Positions 51,053-59,800 are shown, counted from the first letter of the stretch. The stretch: 64,000 bases of DNA from Mucilaginibacter sp. (GCF_025362475.1 NZ_JANYGH010000018.1:1-64000), one strand, 5' to 3'. Numbers and translations are program-made. The notes: a model not told the origin generated them from the letters alone.

Positions 51053-51457
51053 ATGAACAACGACATAAACACCGCCATTACCCCAAACAACAGCAAAGCT
51101 GCTGCCGGCGTAATTTTATTGGTAATGGGTAGTATTTTACTGATAAACGAATTTCACTTGTTTTTTATACCAGATTGGTTGTTTAGCTGGCCAATGTGGA
51201 TGATAGCCTGGGGTGCCTATATGGGTGCTAAATATAATTTCAGGAAACCATCATGGATCATTATAATACTCATAGGCGTAGCCTGTTTAATTAGCAACAA
51301 CGTACCCGATGCTGACCGCATAGTTTGGCCAATAGCCATCATGGGCTTTGGTACCTGGCTGGTATTGAAACCACGCAAGCAGAAAGAAGAAGAACACTTT
51401 TTTGGAGAGGCTAAAAAGCCATTCCATTTTGATAAAACGGCTGAGCCGGAAGTTTAA
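51053..51457 (+). CDS. LiaI-like membrane protein
   Basis: 134 residues from ATG 51053, which aligns with the paralogue at 53141 (both begin MNNDIN). It has three to four hydrophobic segments of the LiaI/LiaF transmembrane type: AAAGVILLVMGSILLINEF, WLFSWPMWMIAWGAYMGA, PSWIIIILIGVACLISN and IVWPIAIMGFGTWLVL, with a charged tail. It lacks the extracytoplasmic LiaF-type beta domain. In Firmicutes such proteins sit in envelope-stress pathways; in Bacteroidota the role is open. It has its own promoter and terminator. Confidence 0.8.
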   Translation: MNNDINTAITPNNSKAAAGVILLVMGSILLINEFHLFFIPDWLFSWPMWMIAWGAYMGAKYNFRKPSWIIIILIGVACLISNNVPDADRIVWPIAIMGFGTWLVLKPRKQKEEEHFFGEAKKPFHFDKTAEPEV

Positions 51458-51483
51458 TTGATTTAATAGTTTGATTTAAGTGT

Positions 51484-51518
51484 AAGGGAGGGCCGGTATC
51501 GGTTCTCCCTTTTTTACC
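51484..51518 (+). terminator. Terminator of LiaI-like gene
   Basis: AAGGGAG and CTCCCTT enclose a 14-nt loop with a run of T, 27 nt after the stop. Confidence 0.7.
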
Positions 51519-51559
51519 GGTGTTCGCTTTTTGGAGAGGATTGGGTGTTTTAAAAAGGA

Positions 51560-51690
51560 GTAAAAATTAAATCATTGATAATAAACACTTTAAGTGTTCG
51601 AATATATTTCACACACAAAACTAAAACATTGATAATAAGCGTTTTATTTTTATACAGGTGTTCGGGAGGGAGGTGCCCGAACACCTCGAT
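51560..51690. repeat. Direct repeat and GGTGTTCGGG hairpin
   Basis: CATTGATAATAA occurs twice (about 51573 and 51632), and GGTGTTCGGG...CCCGAACACC (51657-51688) forms a 10-bp stem. The latter may terminate the minus-strand gene at 51744. Confidence 0.5.
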
Positions 51691-51743
51691 TTTATAATCC
51701 GAACACTGACAGAATCTTGTCAGTAAATTCAATTTCGGGAAGG

Positions 51744-52919
51744 TTATTGATCTACATAAAACCAGGGGATTCGCAGCAGACCGGGCATTGTATTTACCTT
51801 AACTGCCTGCCCTGTTGATACCCTGTTATAGAAATCCCTGCTCACCGTAATTTCATCCGACTTTTGCTTTGCACCCCATTTATCAATGGTTAGGTAATAG
51901 GCCGAGTGTTTACCAGTGGTATATCTTTTATCCAAAATCGTAGTTTTATAAATCCGGGCCGGGGCGTTATCGAACTCACAATTTGTTGTTATTGTAGCTA
52001 CGCCACTATATAATAAAACAAAACAAACGATATTGAATTTTGTAAATTCATTGCTCCGGGTTTTGATATTGGCATCATTTAATATAAACACAAAAACAAC
52101 ACATAAAACAACCGCGATGACCAGGGCCGGTAAAAAGATGGCCATGTAGCTCAACAGGTCCCAGTCATAAATAACCCTAAATAATAAGGCGAACGGGGCT
52201 GCTATCAGCGCGCTTGTTAAATTAGGATAAACCGACTCTTTACCTCCGCTGCTACCAGATATGTCGCTGCCAAATATCATGATATCGCGCTTTGCGTAAA
52301 ACAGGCCTATCACCAGTAACGGATATACCAATCCGGATACCATAGCGTACTTATAAGGATGTGGATAAGCAAATACCCATATTGCTATAGCTATCCCTAT
52401 GTAATTGGCACACACGCTCAGTTTTTTTGCCCGGGCAATATTTAATTTTCTTTCCTTTGGTGTGCTGCCAATAGCCTCGTCATGCAGCATCGCATCAAAT
52501 TCGTTTTGGTATTTTTTGGCAAAAATAACTTTAAACTGACTAGCCCAAACCAAAATCTCACCACTATTAACAAGGGTTGTATAATTACTGATATATAGTG
52601 ACTTAGCCGGCTTATCAACTTCAAAAATAAGATTATCCTTCACAATCTTGTAGCCGTTTATCTCGGTTTTTTGAAGTTCCTTGCTTGTAAAAACCGCCTG
52701 ATCTATTATGCTGTTCGGGGTAATGATCACCCTTTTTCTTTTAACATAAACTCCCAGGTAAACAGCCCAGCTAACCAGGAAAGTTGCCACTAAAAAATGA
52801 AGTAATTTATCTGTAGGTGGTACTGTAGTATATAGGTAAATTCCCCCTGCAAACGCTGCAGCAATGGTTATATAAACAACTATTTTCCAGCCGGGGCTTA
52901 TAGGATATTCTCTGTTCAA
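51744..52919 (-). CDS. Polytopic membrane protein of unknown function
   Basis: A 391-residue protein with about seven hydrophobic segments: two at the N-terminus (about 11-30 and 37-55), then a soluble stretch (60-165) resembling a membrane-linked PH-like beta domain (KRVIITPNSIIDQAVFTSKE), and five more between 170 and 315. A C-terminal soluble region (315-391) may lie outside the membrane. No family is recognised. The gene lies between LiaI- and LiaF-like genes but on the opposite strand, so it is not in their operon. Function unknown. Confidence 0.75.
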   Translation of the reverse strand: MNREYPISPGWKIVVYITIAAAFAGGIYLYTTVPPTDKLLHFLVATFLVSWAVYLGVYVKRKRVIITPNSIIDQAVFTSKELQKTEINGYKIVKDNLIFEVDKPAKSLYISNYTTLVNSGEILVWASQFKVIFAKKYQNEFDAMLHDEAIGSTPKERKLNIARAKKLSVCANYIGIAIAIWVFAYPHPYKYAMVSGLVYPLLVIGLFYAKRDIMIFGSDISGSSGGKESVYPNLTSALIAAPFALLFRVIYDWDLLSYMAIFLPALVIAVVLCVVFVFILNDANIKTRSNEFTKFNIVCFVLLYSGVATITTNCEFDNAPARIYKTTILDKRYTTGKHSAYYLTIDKWGAKQKSDEITVSRDFYNRVSTGQAVKVNTMPGLLRIPWFYVDQ

Positions 52920-53083
52920 TTTGATGTAATAAGGAGGCTAAAAATATGATAATTTATTCAGGGATTTAACAGCTTTCGCTCAACTTTAATCTAATAATTA
53001 GCAATTACTTAAAACCCCCAAACTTTTTCACCGACAAAACTTCCACTCTTACCGATTTCTTTAAATATATCGCCAGTTTTTGT

Positions 53084-53114
53084 TTGGCTCAACTATAATG
53101 TTATCTTAGTTTTG
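53084..53114 (+). promoter_or_regulatory. Promoter of LiaF-like gene
   Basis: TTG (53084-53086), 20 nt, TAGTTTTG (53107-53114) fit the Bacteroidota consensus exactly. The leader would be about 20 nt. Confidence 0.75.
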
Positions 53115-53140
53115 AATATGATTTAAAAGGCATATAACAA

Positions 53141-54019
53141 ATGAACAACGATATAAATTCTCCGCAAAACCCAAATAAAGGCAAAGCAATGGCCGGCATC
53201 ATTTTGCTTGCCGTTGGTGGGGTACTGCTTTTGAGGCAGTTTGCATCTTTTCTTATCCCCGGCTGGCTGTTCAGCTGGCCAATGTGGCTTATTGGCTGGG
53301 GATTGTACATCGGCGCCAAACACAATTACAAAAATTCATCATGGGCTATCCTGGTGTTTTTAGGCGTCTTGTTTTTATTCAACAATAACATTCCCGATGC
53401 CGGCAGGGTGGTATGGCCTATTGCCATTATCGCTTTCGGTATGTGGCTGATAGTGAAGCGTGGCAAACACGGCGACCAGCAATGGGAAGGCAAATACAAA
53501 ACAAAATGGGAAAAAAATTATGCCGATCCCCAAAATTGGGGCAAGGCAGAAAAACCCAAATTTAACTTTGAAAAAGCCACCGACGCCGAGGTTGATTACG
53601 TGGTAAAAGAAGGTGAAGTTGTGCCACCAACTGAACCCAATACACCGCCATACACTCCCCCATTTGGTCACCATAATGGCGACGACTACCTGGATACCGT
53701 TTCCATATTTGGCGGCGTTAACAAAACTATACTGAGTAAAGATTTTAAGGGCGGCGATATAGTGAACATTTTTGGAGGTGCCGAACTTGATTTTACCCAG
53801 GCCGATATTGACGGGCGTGTGTACCTGGATATTACCCAAATATTTGGCGGCACCAAAATTATTGTGCCATCCAACTGGCAGGTGGTATCAGACCTGGCAG
53901 CGGTTTTTGCCAGTGTGGATGATAAAAGGATAAAAAGCACCGCATCAAGCGTAAACGGTAAAATACTGGTGCTAAAAGGAGTTTCCATTTTTGCGGGAGT
54001 TGATATCCGCAGTTATTAA
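53141..54019 (+). CDS. LiaF-like envelope-stress membrane protein
   Basis: 292 residues. The N-terminal part (1-115) has the same four hydrophobic segments as the LiaI-like protein at 51053. A charged linker with Pro-rich region (115-185) is followed by a C-terminal beta-helix-like domain (about 185-290) with the repeated SIFGG/NIFGG/QIFGG pattern (VSIFGGVNKTI, VNIFGGAELDF, TQIFGGTKIIV, VSIFAGVDI), typical of LiaF/VraT-type proteins. In Firmicutes LiaF inhibits the LiaRS two-component system. Downstream lie a DUF4288 gene and a LytS/LytTR pair. Confidence 0.85.
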   Translation: MNNDINSPQNPNKGKAMAGIILLAVGGVLLLRQFASFLIPGWLFSWPMWLIGWGLYIGAKHNYKNSSWAILVFLGVLFLFNNNIPDAGRVVWPIAIIAFGMWLIVKRGKHGDQQWEGKYKTKWEKNYADPQNWGKAEKPKFNFEKATDAEVDYVVKEGEVVPPTEPNTPPYTPPFGHHNGDDYLDTVSIFGGVNKTILSKDFKGGDIVNIFGGAELDFTQADIDGRVYLDITQIFGGTKIIVPSNWQVVSDLAAVFASVDDKRIKSTASSVNGKILVLKGVSIFAGVDIRSY

Positions 54020-54036
54020 TTATAAAAAAAACAATC

Positions 54037-54372
54037 ATGAACTGGTACGTAGCAAAATTAGTTTTCAGGGTAATAAGCGGTGATGGAGATCATCAGGCGC
54101 AATTTGATGAGCAATTACGACTTATAAGTGCCGAAACCGAACTAAATGCCTTTGAAAAAGCTAACAAGATTGGCCATGCCAACCAGGATAGCTTTAAAAA
54201 CATAGAGAAACAAACCGTTAAATGGCAGTTTATTGATGTGGCCGAACTAAACCGCATTAATGAACCTACCGATGGAGCCGAACTGTATTACAACATTCAC
54301 GAAACTCCCGATGCCGACCTTTACATTGCCTGGGCGCACCATAAAGCGGCATTGCTGGGGATTAGGAATTGA
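54037..54372 (+). CDS. DUF4288-type small protein
   Basis: A 111-residue soluble protein beginning MNWYVAKLVFRVISGDGDH, with the DUF4288 pattern of a WYxAKLVFR start, an acidic helix and a strand WQFIDVAELNRI near residue 70. No motif gives a function. It follows the LiaF-like gene by 17 nt and is probably co-transcribed. A dispersed repeat separates it from the LytS gene. Confidence 0.7.
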   Translation: MNWYVAKLVFRVISGDGDHQAQFDEQLRLISAETELNAFEKANKIGHANQDSFKNIEKQTVKWQFIDVAELNRINEPTDGAELYYNIHETPDADLYIAWAHHKAALLGIRN

Positions 54373-54423
54373 GTGGTGGTGAGGAGTGAATGGTGAGTGG
54401 AAGAAAAAAAATCAAATAAAAGT

Positions 54424-54548
54424 AAATGTCATTTCGATAGAGCCGGAGAAGGCATGAGCGGTGGATGCGAAAGAGAAACCTTATACGCCCCGCTAAGCCA
54501 CAATGCACAGGATAAGCATGAGCGCCCGTACCTCGTTCCAAATGACAA
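54424..54548. repeat. Dispersed repeat (family C)
   Basis: ATGTCATTTCGATAGAGCCG at the left and CTCGTTCCAAATGACAAAAG at the right are the arms. A second copy of the left part is at 56391. Confidence 0.65.
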
Positions 54549-54575
54549 AAGATTATAAAGTAAACAAAAACAACA

Positions 54576-55607
54576 TTGGCCATACCTTCATCTACTTCAA
54601 AATTATACGGTGCATTAGTTGCATGCGGCTTTTTATGGGCCGCATTGCAAACCTATATCATCCATAGTTTTGGCTTTTTATGGTTCACCGCCTCGGTAGA
54701 TGGTATGTTGAGCGCCGTTTTATTATCGGGCGCCTGCTGGCTCATCAACAATAACCTGCGCTATTACCAGCCCGGCAAGGGCAGTTATATCAACCTGTTC
54801 ATCTGGGTGGTAGCCCTGGCGGGCATCTGCGCCGCCGGTTGCCGCTACCTGTTACCCCTGCTCAATACCGATAAAGTTTTTATCAATTTTGTAATTCAAT
54901 CCCTCACCATCAGGTTTTTTATCAACTTTTTAGCTGTAGGATGGATGGCCATGCTCAGCCTATTGTGGTATTCGCAGCTTGATCAAAAAGAAACCCAGAA
55001 ACGCAAAAACGAAGCCGAACAACTGGCCCGCGATGCCGAGCTGTATAACCTGCGCCAGCAATTACAACCCCACTTTTTATTCAACAGTCTTAACTCCATT
55101 AACGCCCTTATCGGCTTTAAACCCGATGAAGCCCGAAGAATGATTCACCAGTTATCTGATTTTTTACGCGGCACTTTAAAAAAGGACGATAAACAGCAGG
55201 TACCTCTATCAGAAGAACTGGCCCATTTAAACCTGTACCTCGATATTGAAAAGGTGCGCTTTGGTCACCGCTTGCAAACCGAGATCAGTTGCGATACCAA
55301 ATGCGGCGCAGCCCTGCTGCCCTCCATGCTGCTGCAGCCCCTGGTAGAAAACGCCATTAAATTTGGATTGTACGATACCACCGGCGACGTAACCGTGAGC
55401 ATCCGCGGCGAAATTGAAGAGCATTACCTGGTCATCATGGTACAAAACCCGTATGATCCGCAAACCTCGCGACCCAAAAAAGGCACTGGTTTTGGCTTAC
55501 GGGGAGTACAACGACGCCTTTATTTATTATTTGCCCGTAACGACCTGATGGAAACTCACGCAAATGATAATATATTTACAACCATAATAAAAGTACCACA
55601 GTTATGA
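54576..55607 (+). CDS. LytS-type membrane sensor histidine kinase
   Basis: 343 residues. No ATG is available before the first helix, and an in-frame stop lies 15 nt upstream, so the TTG at 54576 is the likely start. Four membrane helices (about 9-30, 43-58, 71-93, 104-132) are followed by a coiled helix and a His_kinase domain with phosphoacceptor His166 in QQLQPHFLFNSLNSIN, then an HATPase domain with LVENAIKFG and GTGFGLRGVQRRL. This is the intramembrane-sensing type paired with LytTR regulators. The gene overlaps the regulator by 4 nt (ATGA). Confidence 0.88.
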   Translation: MAIPSSTSKLYGALVACGFLWAALQTYIIHSFGFLWFTASVDGMLSAVLLSGACWLINNNLRYYQPGKGSYINLFIWVVALAGICAAGCRYLLPLLNTDKVFINFVIQSLTIRFFINFLAVGWMAMLSLLWYSQLDQKETQKRKNEAEQLARDAELYNLRQQLQPHFLFNSLNSINALIGFKPDEARRMIHQLSDFLRGTLKKDDKQQVPLSEELAHLNLYLDIEKVRFGHRLQTEISCDTKCGAALLPSMLLQPLVENAIKFGLYDTTGDVTVSIRGEIEEHYLVIMVQNPYDPQTSRPKKGTGFGLRGVQRRLYLLFARNDLMETHANDNIFTTIIKVPQL

Positions 55608-56350
55608 GGCGAGCCTTAATTATTGATGACGAACCATTAGCACGCATGGTTGTAATGGAATACCTGCAAAATTTTAAAGAGATTGAACTGATACAGGAAT
55701 GTAATGATGGCTTCGAGGGCCTAAAAGCCATTCAACAGCACCAGCCCGACCTTATCTTTTTAGATGTGCAGATGCCCAAGATCAATGGTTTTGAGATGCT
55801 TGAACTGGTGGAGAACCCTCCCGCAGTAATATTTACCACCGCCTTTGACGAGTATGCCATTAAAGCATTTGAAGCCCACGCGGTTGATTACCTCATGAAG
55901 CCTTTCAGCAAGGAGCGCTTTAACAAAGCAGTTGAAAAATTCCTGGCTGCCGCACCCGAGAAACAGGCTCAAAAACATACCGAAGATTTACTTGAAGCCG
56001 TTGCCGCGCATTCGCCCGCACAGCACGAGCGTATTGTAGTTAAAACCGGCACCAAAGTAAAAATCATCCCCGTTGCCGATGTTGACTACCTGATGGCCGA
56101 CGACGACTACGTAAGCGTAATCACCAAAGAAGGCTCCTACCTCAAAAACAAAACCATGAGCTTCTTCGAGCAAACGCTCGATCCACGCCAATTCGTCCGC
56201 GTGCACCGCTCCTACATCATCGCCATCCAACAGATCACCCGTATAGATCCTTACGAAAAAGATGCCCACCTGGCCATCCTAAAATCCGGCGCCAAAATTC
56301 CGGTGAGCAAAACGGGCTATGTAAAGTTGAAACAAGTATTGGGAATTTAA
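55604..56350 (+). CDS. LytTR-family response regulator
   Basis: 248 residues. The receiver has the acidic pair in IIDDEPLAR (7-10), phosphoacceptor Asp54 in IFLDVQMPKINGFEM and Lys in YLMKPFSKERF. The C-terminal LytTR DNA-binding domain (about 140-245) contains RIVVKTGTKVKIIPVADVDY and FVRVHRSYIIA. It overlaps the kinase gene by 4 nt, so the two are translationally coupled. The targets are unknown; the LiaI/LiaF-like genes just upstream are good candidates for inclusion in the same response. Confidence 0.92.
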   Translation: MRRALIIDDEPLARMVVMEYLQNFKEIELIQECNDGFEGLKAIQQHQPDLIFLDVQMPKINGFEMLELVENPPAVIFTTAFDEYAIKAFEAHAVDYLMKPFSKERFNKAVEKFLAAAPEKQAQKHTEDLLEAVAAHSPAQHERIVVKTGTKVKIIPVADVDYLMADDDYVSVITKEGSYLKNKTMSFFEQTLDPRQFVRVHRSYIIAIQQITRIDPYEKDAHLAILKSGAKIPVSKTGYVKLKQVLGI

Positions 56351-56390
56351 GCGGAAAGCCGAAGGCTTAAGGCGGAAAGCCAAAAAAAAA

Positions 56391-56482
56391 TTGTCATTTC
56401 GATTGAGCAAGGGAGGCAAAGAGCGTCGGCGCGAAAGAGAAACAATCTCTTGAGCGTAGCGAAAAATCTTTTACGCCATGCT
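56391..56482. repeat. Dispersed repeat (family C)
   Basis: ATTGTCATTTCGATTGAGCA plus AGAGAAACAATCTCTTGAGC match the left half of the element at 54424. The inner AGAGA...TCTCT arms form a hairpin. Confidence 0.6.
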
Positions 56483-56772
56483 TATCGAACCATGCTAATC
56501 GAACCATGCATCACCACCATCCAGGCATCCCACATGCTAAGTATACATCATGCGCACCGCCTGTCCTATGGGATTCCGATCCGTCGGCTGACGGACGGGA
56601 CGACTTCAGTTTTTGGGAATTGTAATAGCTAATTTCATAAAAACCATGCCTCACCACCATACAAGCAAAGGCCCACGTGCGATTCCTTCCTCGGGGAAGG
56701 GAAGGTAGGGGTTTAATGAACTTTGCAGATCATATGCTTTGTTCCCCCAAGTTGAAATTCAATTAATATGTC
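56483..56772. other. Gene-free repeat region
   Basis: Holds a CATGCTAAGTATA motif (56532-56551), the first ACGTGCGATTCCTTCC element (56665-56718) and repeat-like GC-rich text such as GATTCCGATCCGTCGGCTGA. Short frames here are not credible. Confidence 0.5.
56665..56718. repeat. Family E repeat, copy 1
   Basis: GGCCCACGTGCGATTCCTTC, CTCGGGGAAGGGAAGG, TAGGGGTTTA. Core CCTTCCYCGGGGAAGG is palindromic. Confidence 0.8.
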
Positions 56773-57033
56773 ATGAATCAAGGTCTACCTTTCTTTGAAT
56801 GTTCCGCGGCCATAATAGTCTTATTGTTGTTATTGCTTATTGGCTATTTTTCGGTGTTCCAAACGCAAAAATTTATCGATTATGCCAACTCCCACGGTGC
56901 TACCGACCTTACCAAAGAATGGAGTAAGAAAAAGTGGTATCGTATAAACATGAAAATAACAGGCTCGTTTATCCTGCTGATTGGACTGGTGATGTTGGTT
57001 TATATTATATCCACGTTGATTAAAGATTTATAA
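56773..57033 (+). CDS. Small two-helix membrane protein
   Basis: An 86-residue protein with two clear membrane segments (about 11-30, IIVLLLLLLIGYFSV, and 63-83, FILLIGLVMLVYIIS) separated by a soluble loop with the basic-rich WSKKKWYRINMK. No family is recognised. It stands alone between family E repeats. Predicted hairpin topology with the loop in the cytoplasm is an inference from charge. Confidence 0.65.
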   Translation: MNQGLPFFECSAAIIVLLLLLLIGYFSVFQTQKFIDYANSHGATDLTKEWSKKKWYRINMKITGSFILLIGLVMLVYIISTLIKDL

Positions 57034-57408
57034 TCAGGCCGACTCTGATCCCACCCTATCATTGCAGCAAATATTAAAGCATGCAAATCTTCATAAATAA
57101 CTTACCCAATAATTTCAAAGCCCCGGCCCACGTGCAATTCCTTCCCCTGGGAAAGGGAAGGAAGGCGTTTATCTTTTAGTAAAAAATAGTAACGTTAAAG
57201 GAGTGCACTTTCAACACCTACATAAATAAAAAAACATAAACCCTTAGTCGTTGTTGTGATGGTAGCTATTAGGCTATTCGAAGTAGCATTTAAAATCCCC
57301 CCACCTATTCTAATTACATTAGCGTCACCCACCTTAATTTAAGTTAAGGTGTAGAACAATTGTTTTCCCCCTTTACCTTACTATTCATATTAACTTAAAA
57401 GTTATCAA
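57034..57408. other. Gene-free region with family E repeat
   Basis: Contains the second family E copy (57118-57174) and a palindrome CACCTTAA...TTAAGGTG (57329-57350) about 60 nt before the next small ORF. No promoter consensus was found. Confidence 0.5.
57118..57174. repeat. Family E repeat, copy 2
   Basis: GCCCCGGCCCACGTGCAATT, CCTTCCCCTGGGAAAGGGAA and GGCGTTTA align with copies 1 and 3. Confidence 0.75.
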
Positions 57409-57645
57409 ATGAAAGTATTTCCCATTAAAATTAAATCATATAAACAACTAATCTCAGTAATTGGCATTGCAGGTTTAAATAAATTAAAAACCGAATGTGA
57501 AGAAATAAATAGAGAACACAATCTTAATTTATATAGTCCATCAACTTATAGTTTTAATTACTCAATAAAAGTTTACAAATTTCCTACGTTATTCTCCATA
57601 CAGGTAGAAAACGCCATTGAAATTTGGTTTTTAATAATAAAATAA
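57409..57645 (+). CDS. Small hypothetical protein
   Basis: A 78-residue ORF with a rather AT-rich composition, starting MKVFPIKIKSYKQLISVIGI. It contains a likely helix (LNKLKTECEEINREHN) and beta-type hydrophobic segments (TLFSIQVENAIEIWFLIIK). No family is recognised, and no neighbour gives context. The low-GC composition differs from surrounding genes, which could indicate foreign origin or a chance ORF in intergenic DNA. Confidence 0.35.
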   Translation: MKVFPIKIKSYKQLISVIGIAGLNKLKTECEEINREHNLNLYSPSTYSFNYSIKVYKFPTLFSIQVENAIEIWFLIIK

Positions 57646-57698
57646 ATCTTCATAAAAACTGACTTTTGTACTTGCATTACCTTACCCCAATAACTTTT

Positions 57699-57752
57699 AA
57701 AGCCCAGCCACGTGCGATTCCTTCCCCGGGGAAGGAAAGTTAGGGGTTTATG
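57699..57752. repeat. Family E repeat, copy 3
   Basis: GCCCAGCCACGTGCGATTCC, TTCCCCGGGGAAGGAAAG, TTAGGGGTTTA. Confidence 0.8.
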
Positions 57753-57796
57753 GAACTATTTAGGTACACCATTAATTATGGCGTAACCCTCCTTAG
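57747..57796. repeat. Family H repeat, copy 1
   Basis: GTTTATGGAACTATTTAGGT, ACACCATTAATTATGGCGTA, ACCCT. The second copy is at 61988-62036. Confidence 0.7.
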
Positions 57797-58169
57797 GTCG
57801 GGTCGGGCTATTCACTTATACGGCTTCAGGCATTAGGCGCGAGGCCGGTATTCGTTGCTATCCCTTACGCGGGGGGGACGGCATTGGAGTAGCGCAGTAA
57901 AAGCCTCAGCTACCCTTGTGGTTCGCATGTTAAGTATACGATATGTTCCGAGGACAATCAGCTACAATTCAAATTGATGTGTACAAATAGCCTCTAAAAA
58001 TAAAAAAAAACGGATCAGATAAACATCCGGTATTTGCATATTCAATGCCTGGCATGCGGGCGCACAAGCCTGGAGCAGCAGCGAAAAATGTTTGCGTGAG
58101 CGCGGAGTTGGAATTTTATCCATTATTGGCCGCTTATTATACATTAACCAGTCCAGAACTTGATGTAAA

Positions 58170-59765
58170 TTAGATATATCTATTGGCTTTGATATTTTTA
58201 TAAGCCTTATATAAAAACCAGAATGGGTTCGGTTTATATACGGCCGGGTTTTCATTTTTGCCGTCTGTTAGCTCACCGGACAGACTACACCGTAAAAAAT
58301 TAACCCATGTATAATTGCTTTCGAAACTTTCTTTTACCGTATACAATATATAAAGACTGTTTCTATGCTCATTTTTAAATTCTACGGTATACTCCATTTC
58401 TCGCGTAAACCCTGCTTCAAAAATTTGGATAGGATCAAGTAAAAAAGGAAGACAATAAGAAATCAGCGTATGCGCTTGATCGTCATAGTCACTTCGATTT
58501 CGTTCCAATATAGTTACCAAGCGGTAGTCGGCCGAGTAATTTTCGTAAAGAAATTTGAGGGCATTTTCCAATTCAGCCTGTCTGCTAAAAAAACGCTCTA
58601 ATGTATTAACCAACACTAACAAAGGATAATATAGCACATGCCATTCCCGATGGCGGTGTTTAAATTGACGATTAGGGAGGGCAAAATATTGAAACCGTTG
58701 GAAATTTCGGATTCGAATCTGCTGACTATCTATAAGACCAGTGATGACATAAGACAAAAACGAATAAAAACCGTCGTGCTTATCGAGTCGAAACCTATCT
58801 TCATAGGTTTGGTTTAAGCCATCTGGAAAAAACTTTTTAAGCTGATGTCTGGCCATCAACAAAGCCTTTAGCGAATCCTTAAGATATTGGCTGATATCGA
58901 AATTGAATACCTCAGAAGAATAGAACTTGTCGATATATCCGTTAAACTCTACGCTTATACCATAGCGATGGGCGAACATTTGCTGAACATTATTGATGTC
59001 GCAAACGAAAATTATTTTATCAAATCCGAATTTGTTTGATTCAGTTACCTCGTCATAATGGGCAGAAAATACATTAAATAATCGAAATACATGTTCAGGA
59101 TCTAATCTGTCCAAATCATCGATCAATAGCACTGTTGTAATCTTTCTTTGATCGTCATCGCCGTTTTTTGCTATTTTAACACGTTCCAACATATCAACAA
59201 TCAATTCTGTAATATCATCTGATTCATGAACATGGCCAGTCTTGTTCTTAAATGATTGAATGTATTTGTTCAACTGTGTCCATTCTGAAGTGTTCATTTT
59301 TCCTTTAAACTCAGAAAACTCACCAATTAGATTAGTTATCCCATCAATTGTTTCTTGTTCAGGAATAGGCGTACCAGTAACGGTTCCCGCGGCTTTTAAA
59401 ATCAATTTGAGTGGCAAGTCTATTTTCATCCGATGTAACAAGAACATTTGGCTCATTAATAGGCAGGAGTATTGCTCCTGTTCCAACTGGATTTCTTTAG
59501 GGTACTTACTCAAAAGTTCATACAACAAATCATACTTAATCAATTCAAAGACGTCTTGATTTTGTGCGATCGAATAATTCACCGGAAAAAGCTTAAGAAC
59601 AATAATGTCGTCCTGTTGATCGAAATAGTTTTTCAGGAATGTCGACTTTCCTGCACCGAATGGGGCAGAAAATAAAATGCGTTCGTTAAAATCGTCCCTG
59701 ATGTGTTCGTCGAAACTTTTATCTAAACTTTTGGTAGGAACCGTAGGAATCTTGGCATTAGGCAT
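58170..59765 (-). CDS. KAP-type P-loop NTPase (soluble)
   Basis: A 531-residue STAND-class NTPase of the KAP group. Walker A is SAPFGAGKST (33-42). Walker B is TVLLIDDLDRLDPE (211-224), with the DDLDR motif that marks KAP proteins. A conserved FVCDINNVQQMFAHRYG follows near 255-272. Most KAP proteins have membrane helices inserted in the NTPase domain; none are seen here, so this one looks soluble. The C-terminal half (about 330-531) matches nothing I know. It is divergent from an EVE-like/HNH nuclease gene (143 nt between starts). KAP NTPases are known in phage-exclusion systems, so a defence role is inferred. Confidence 0.8.
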   Translation of the reverse strand: MPNAKIPTVPTKSLDKSFDEHIRDDFNERILFSAPFGAGKSTFLKNYFDQQDDIIVLKLFPVNYSIAQNQDVFELIKYDLLYELLSKYPKEIQLEQEQYSCLLMSQMFLLHRMKIDLPLKLILKAAGTVTGTPIPEQETIDGITNLIGEFSEFKGKMNTSEWTQLNKYIQSFKNKTGHVHESDDITELIVDMLERVKIAKNGDDDQRKITTVLLIDDLDRLDPEHVFRLFNVFSAHYDEVTESNKFGFDKIIFVCDINNVQQMFAHRYGISVEFNGYIDKFYSSEVFNFDISQYLKDSLKALLMARHQLKKFFPDGLNQTYEDRFRLDKHDGFYSFLSYVITGLIDSQQIRIRNFQRFQYFALPNRQFKHRHREWHVLYYPLLVLVNTLERFFSRQAELENALKFLYENYSADYRLVTILERNRSDYDDQAHTLISYCLPFLLDPIQIFEAGFTREMEYTVEFKNEHRNSLYILYTVKESFESNYTWVNFLRCSLSGELTDGKNENPAVYKPNPFWFLYKAYKNIKANRYI

Positions 59766-59792
59766 ATAATAAGGTTTAAATCAGATATTCAT

Positions 59793-59800
59793 CAAACTTA
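59793..59800 (-). promoter_or_regulatory. -7 box upstream of KAP gene
   Basis: TAAGTTTG on the minus strand, 27 nt before the ATG. No TTG at -33. Confidence 0.35.

Larger units (their letters stand above)
57646..58169. other. Repeat-rich gene-free region
   Basis: Family E copy 3 (57699-57752), family H copy 1 (57747-57796), then GC-rich sequence (57797-57925) containing GGCATTGGAGTAGCGCAGTA that resembles element debris, and a CATGTTAAGTATACGATATG motif (57926-57946). A frame on the minus strand (57962-58255) overlaps the KAP gene end and is not credible. Confidence 0.5.

Noticed and set aside
57962..58255. 97-residue minus-strand frame overlapping the KAP gene end
   Set aside because: It overlaps the KAP coding end out of frame, runs into repeat DNA, and shows no recognisable domain.
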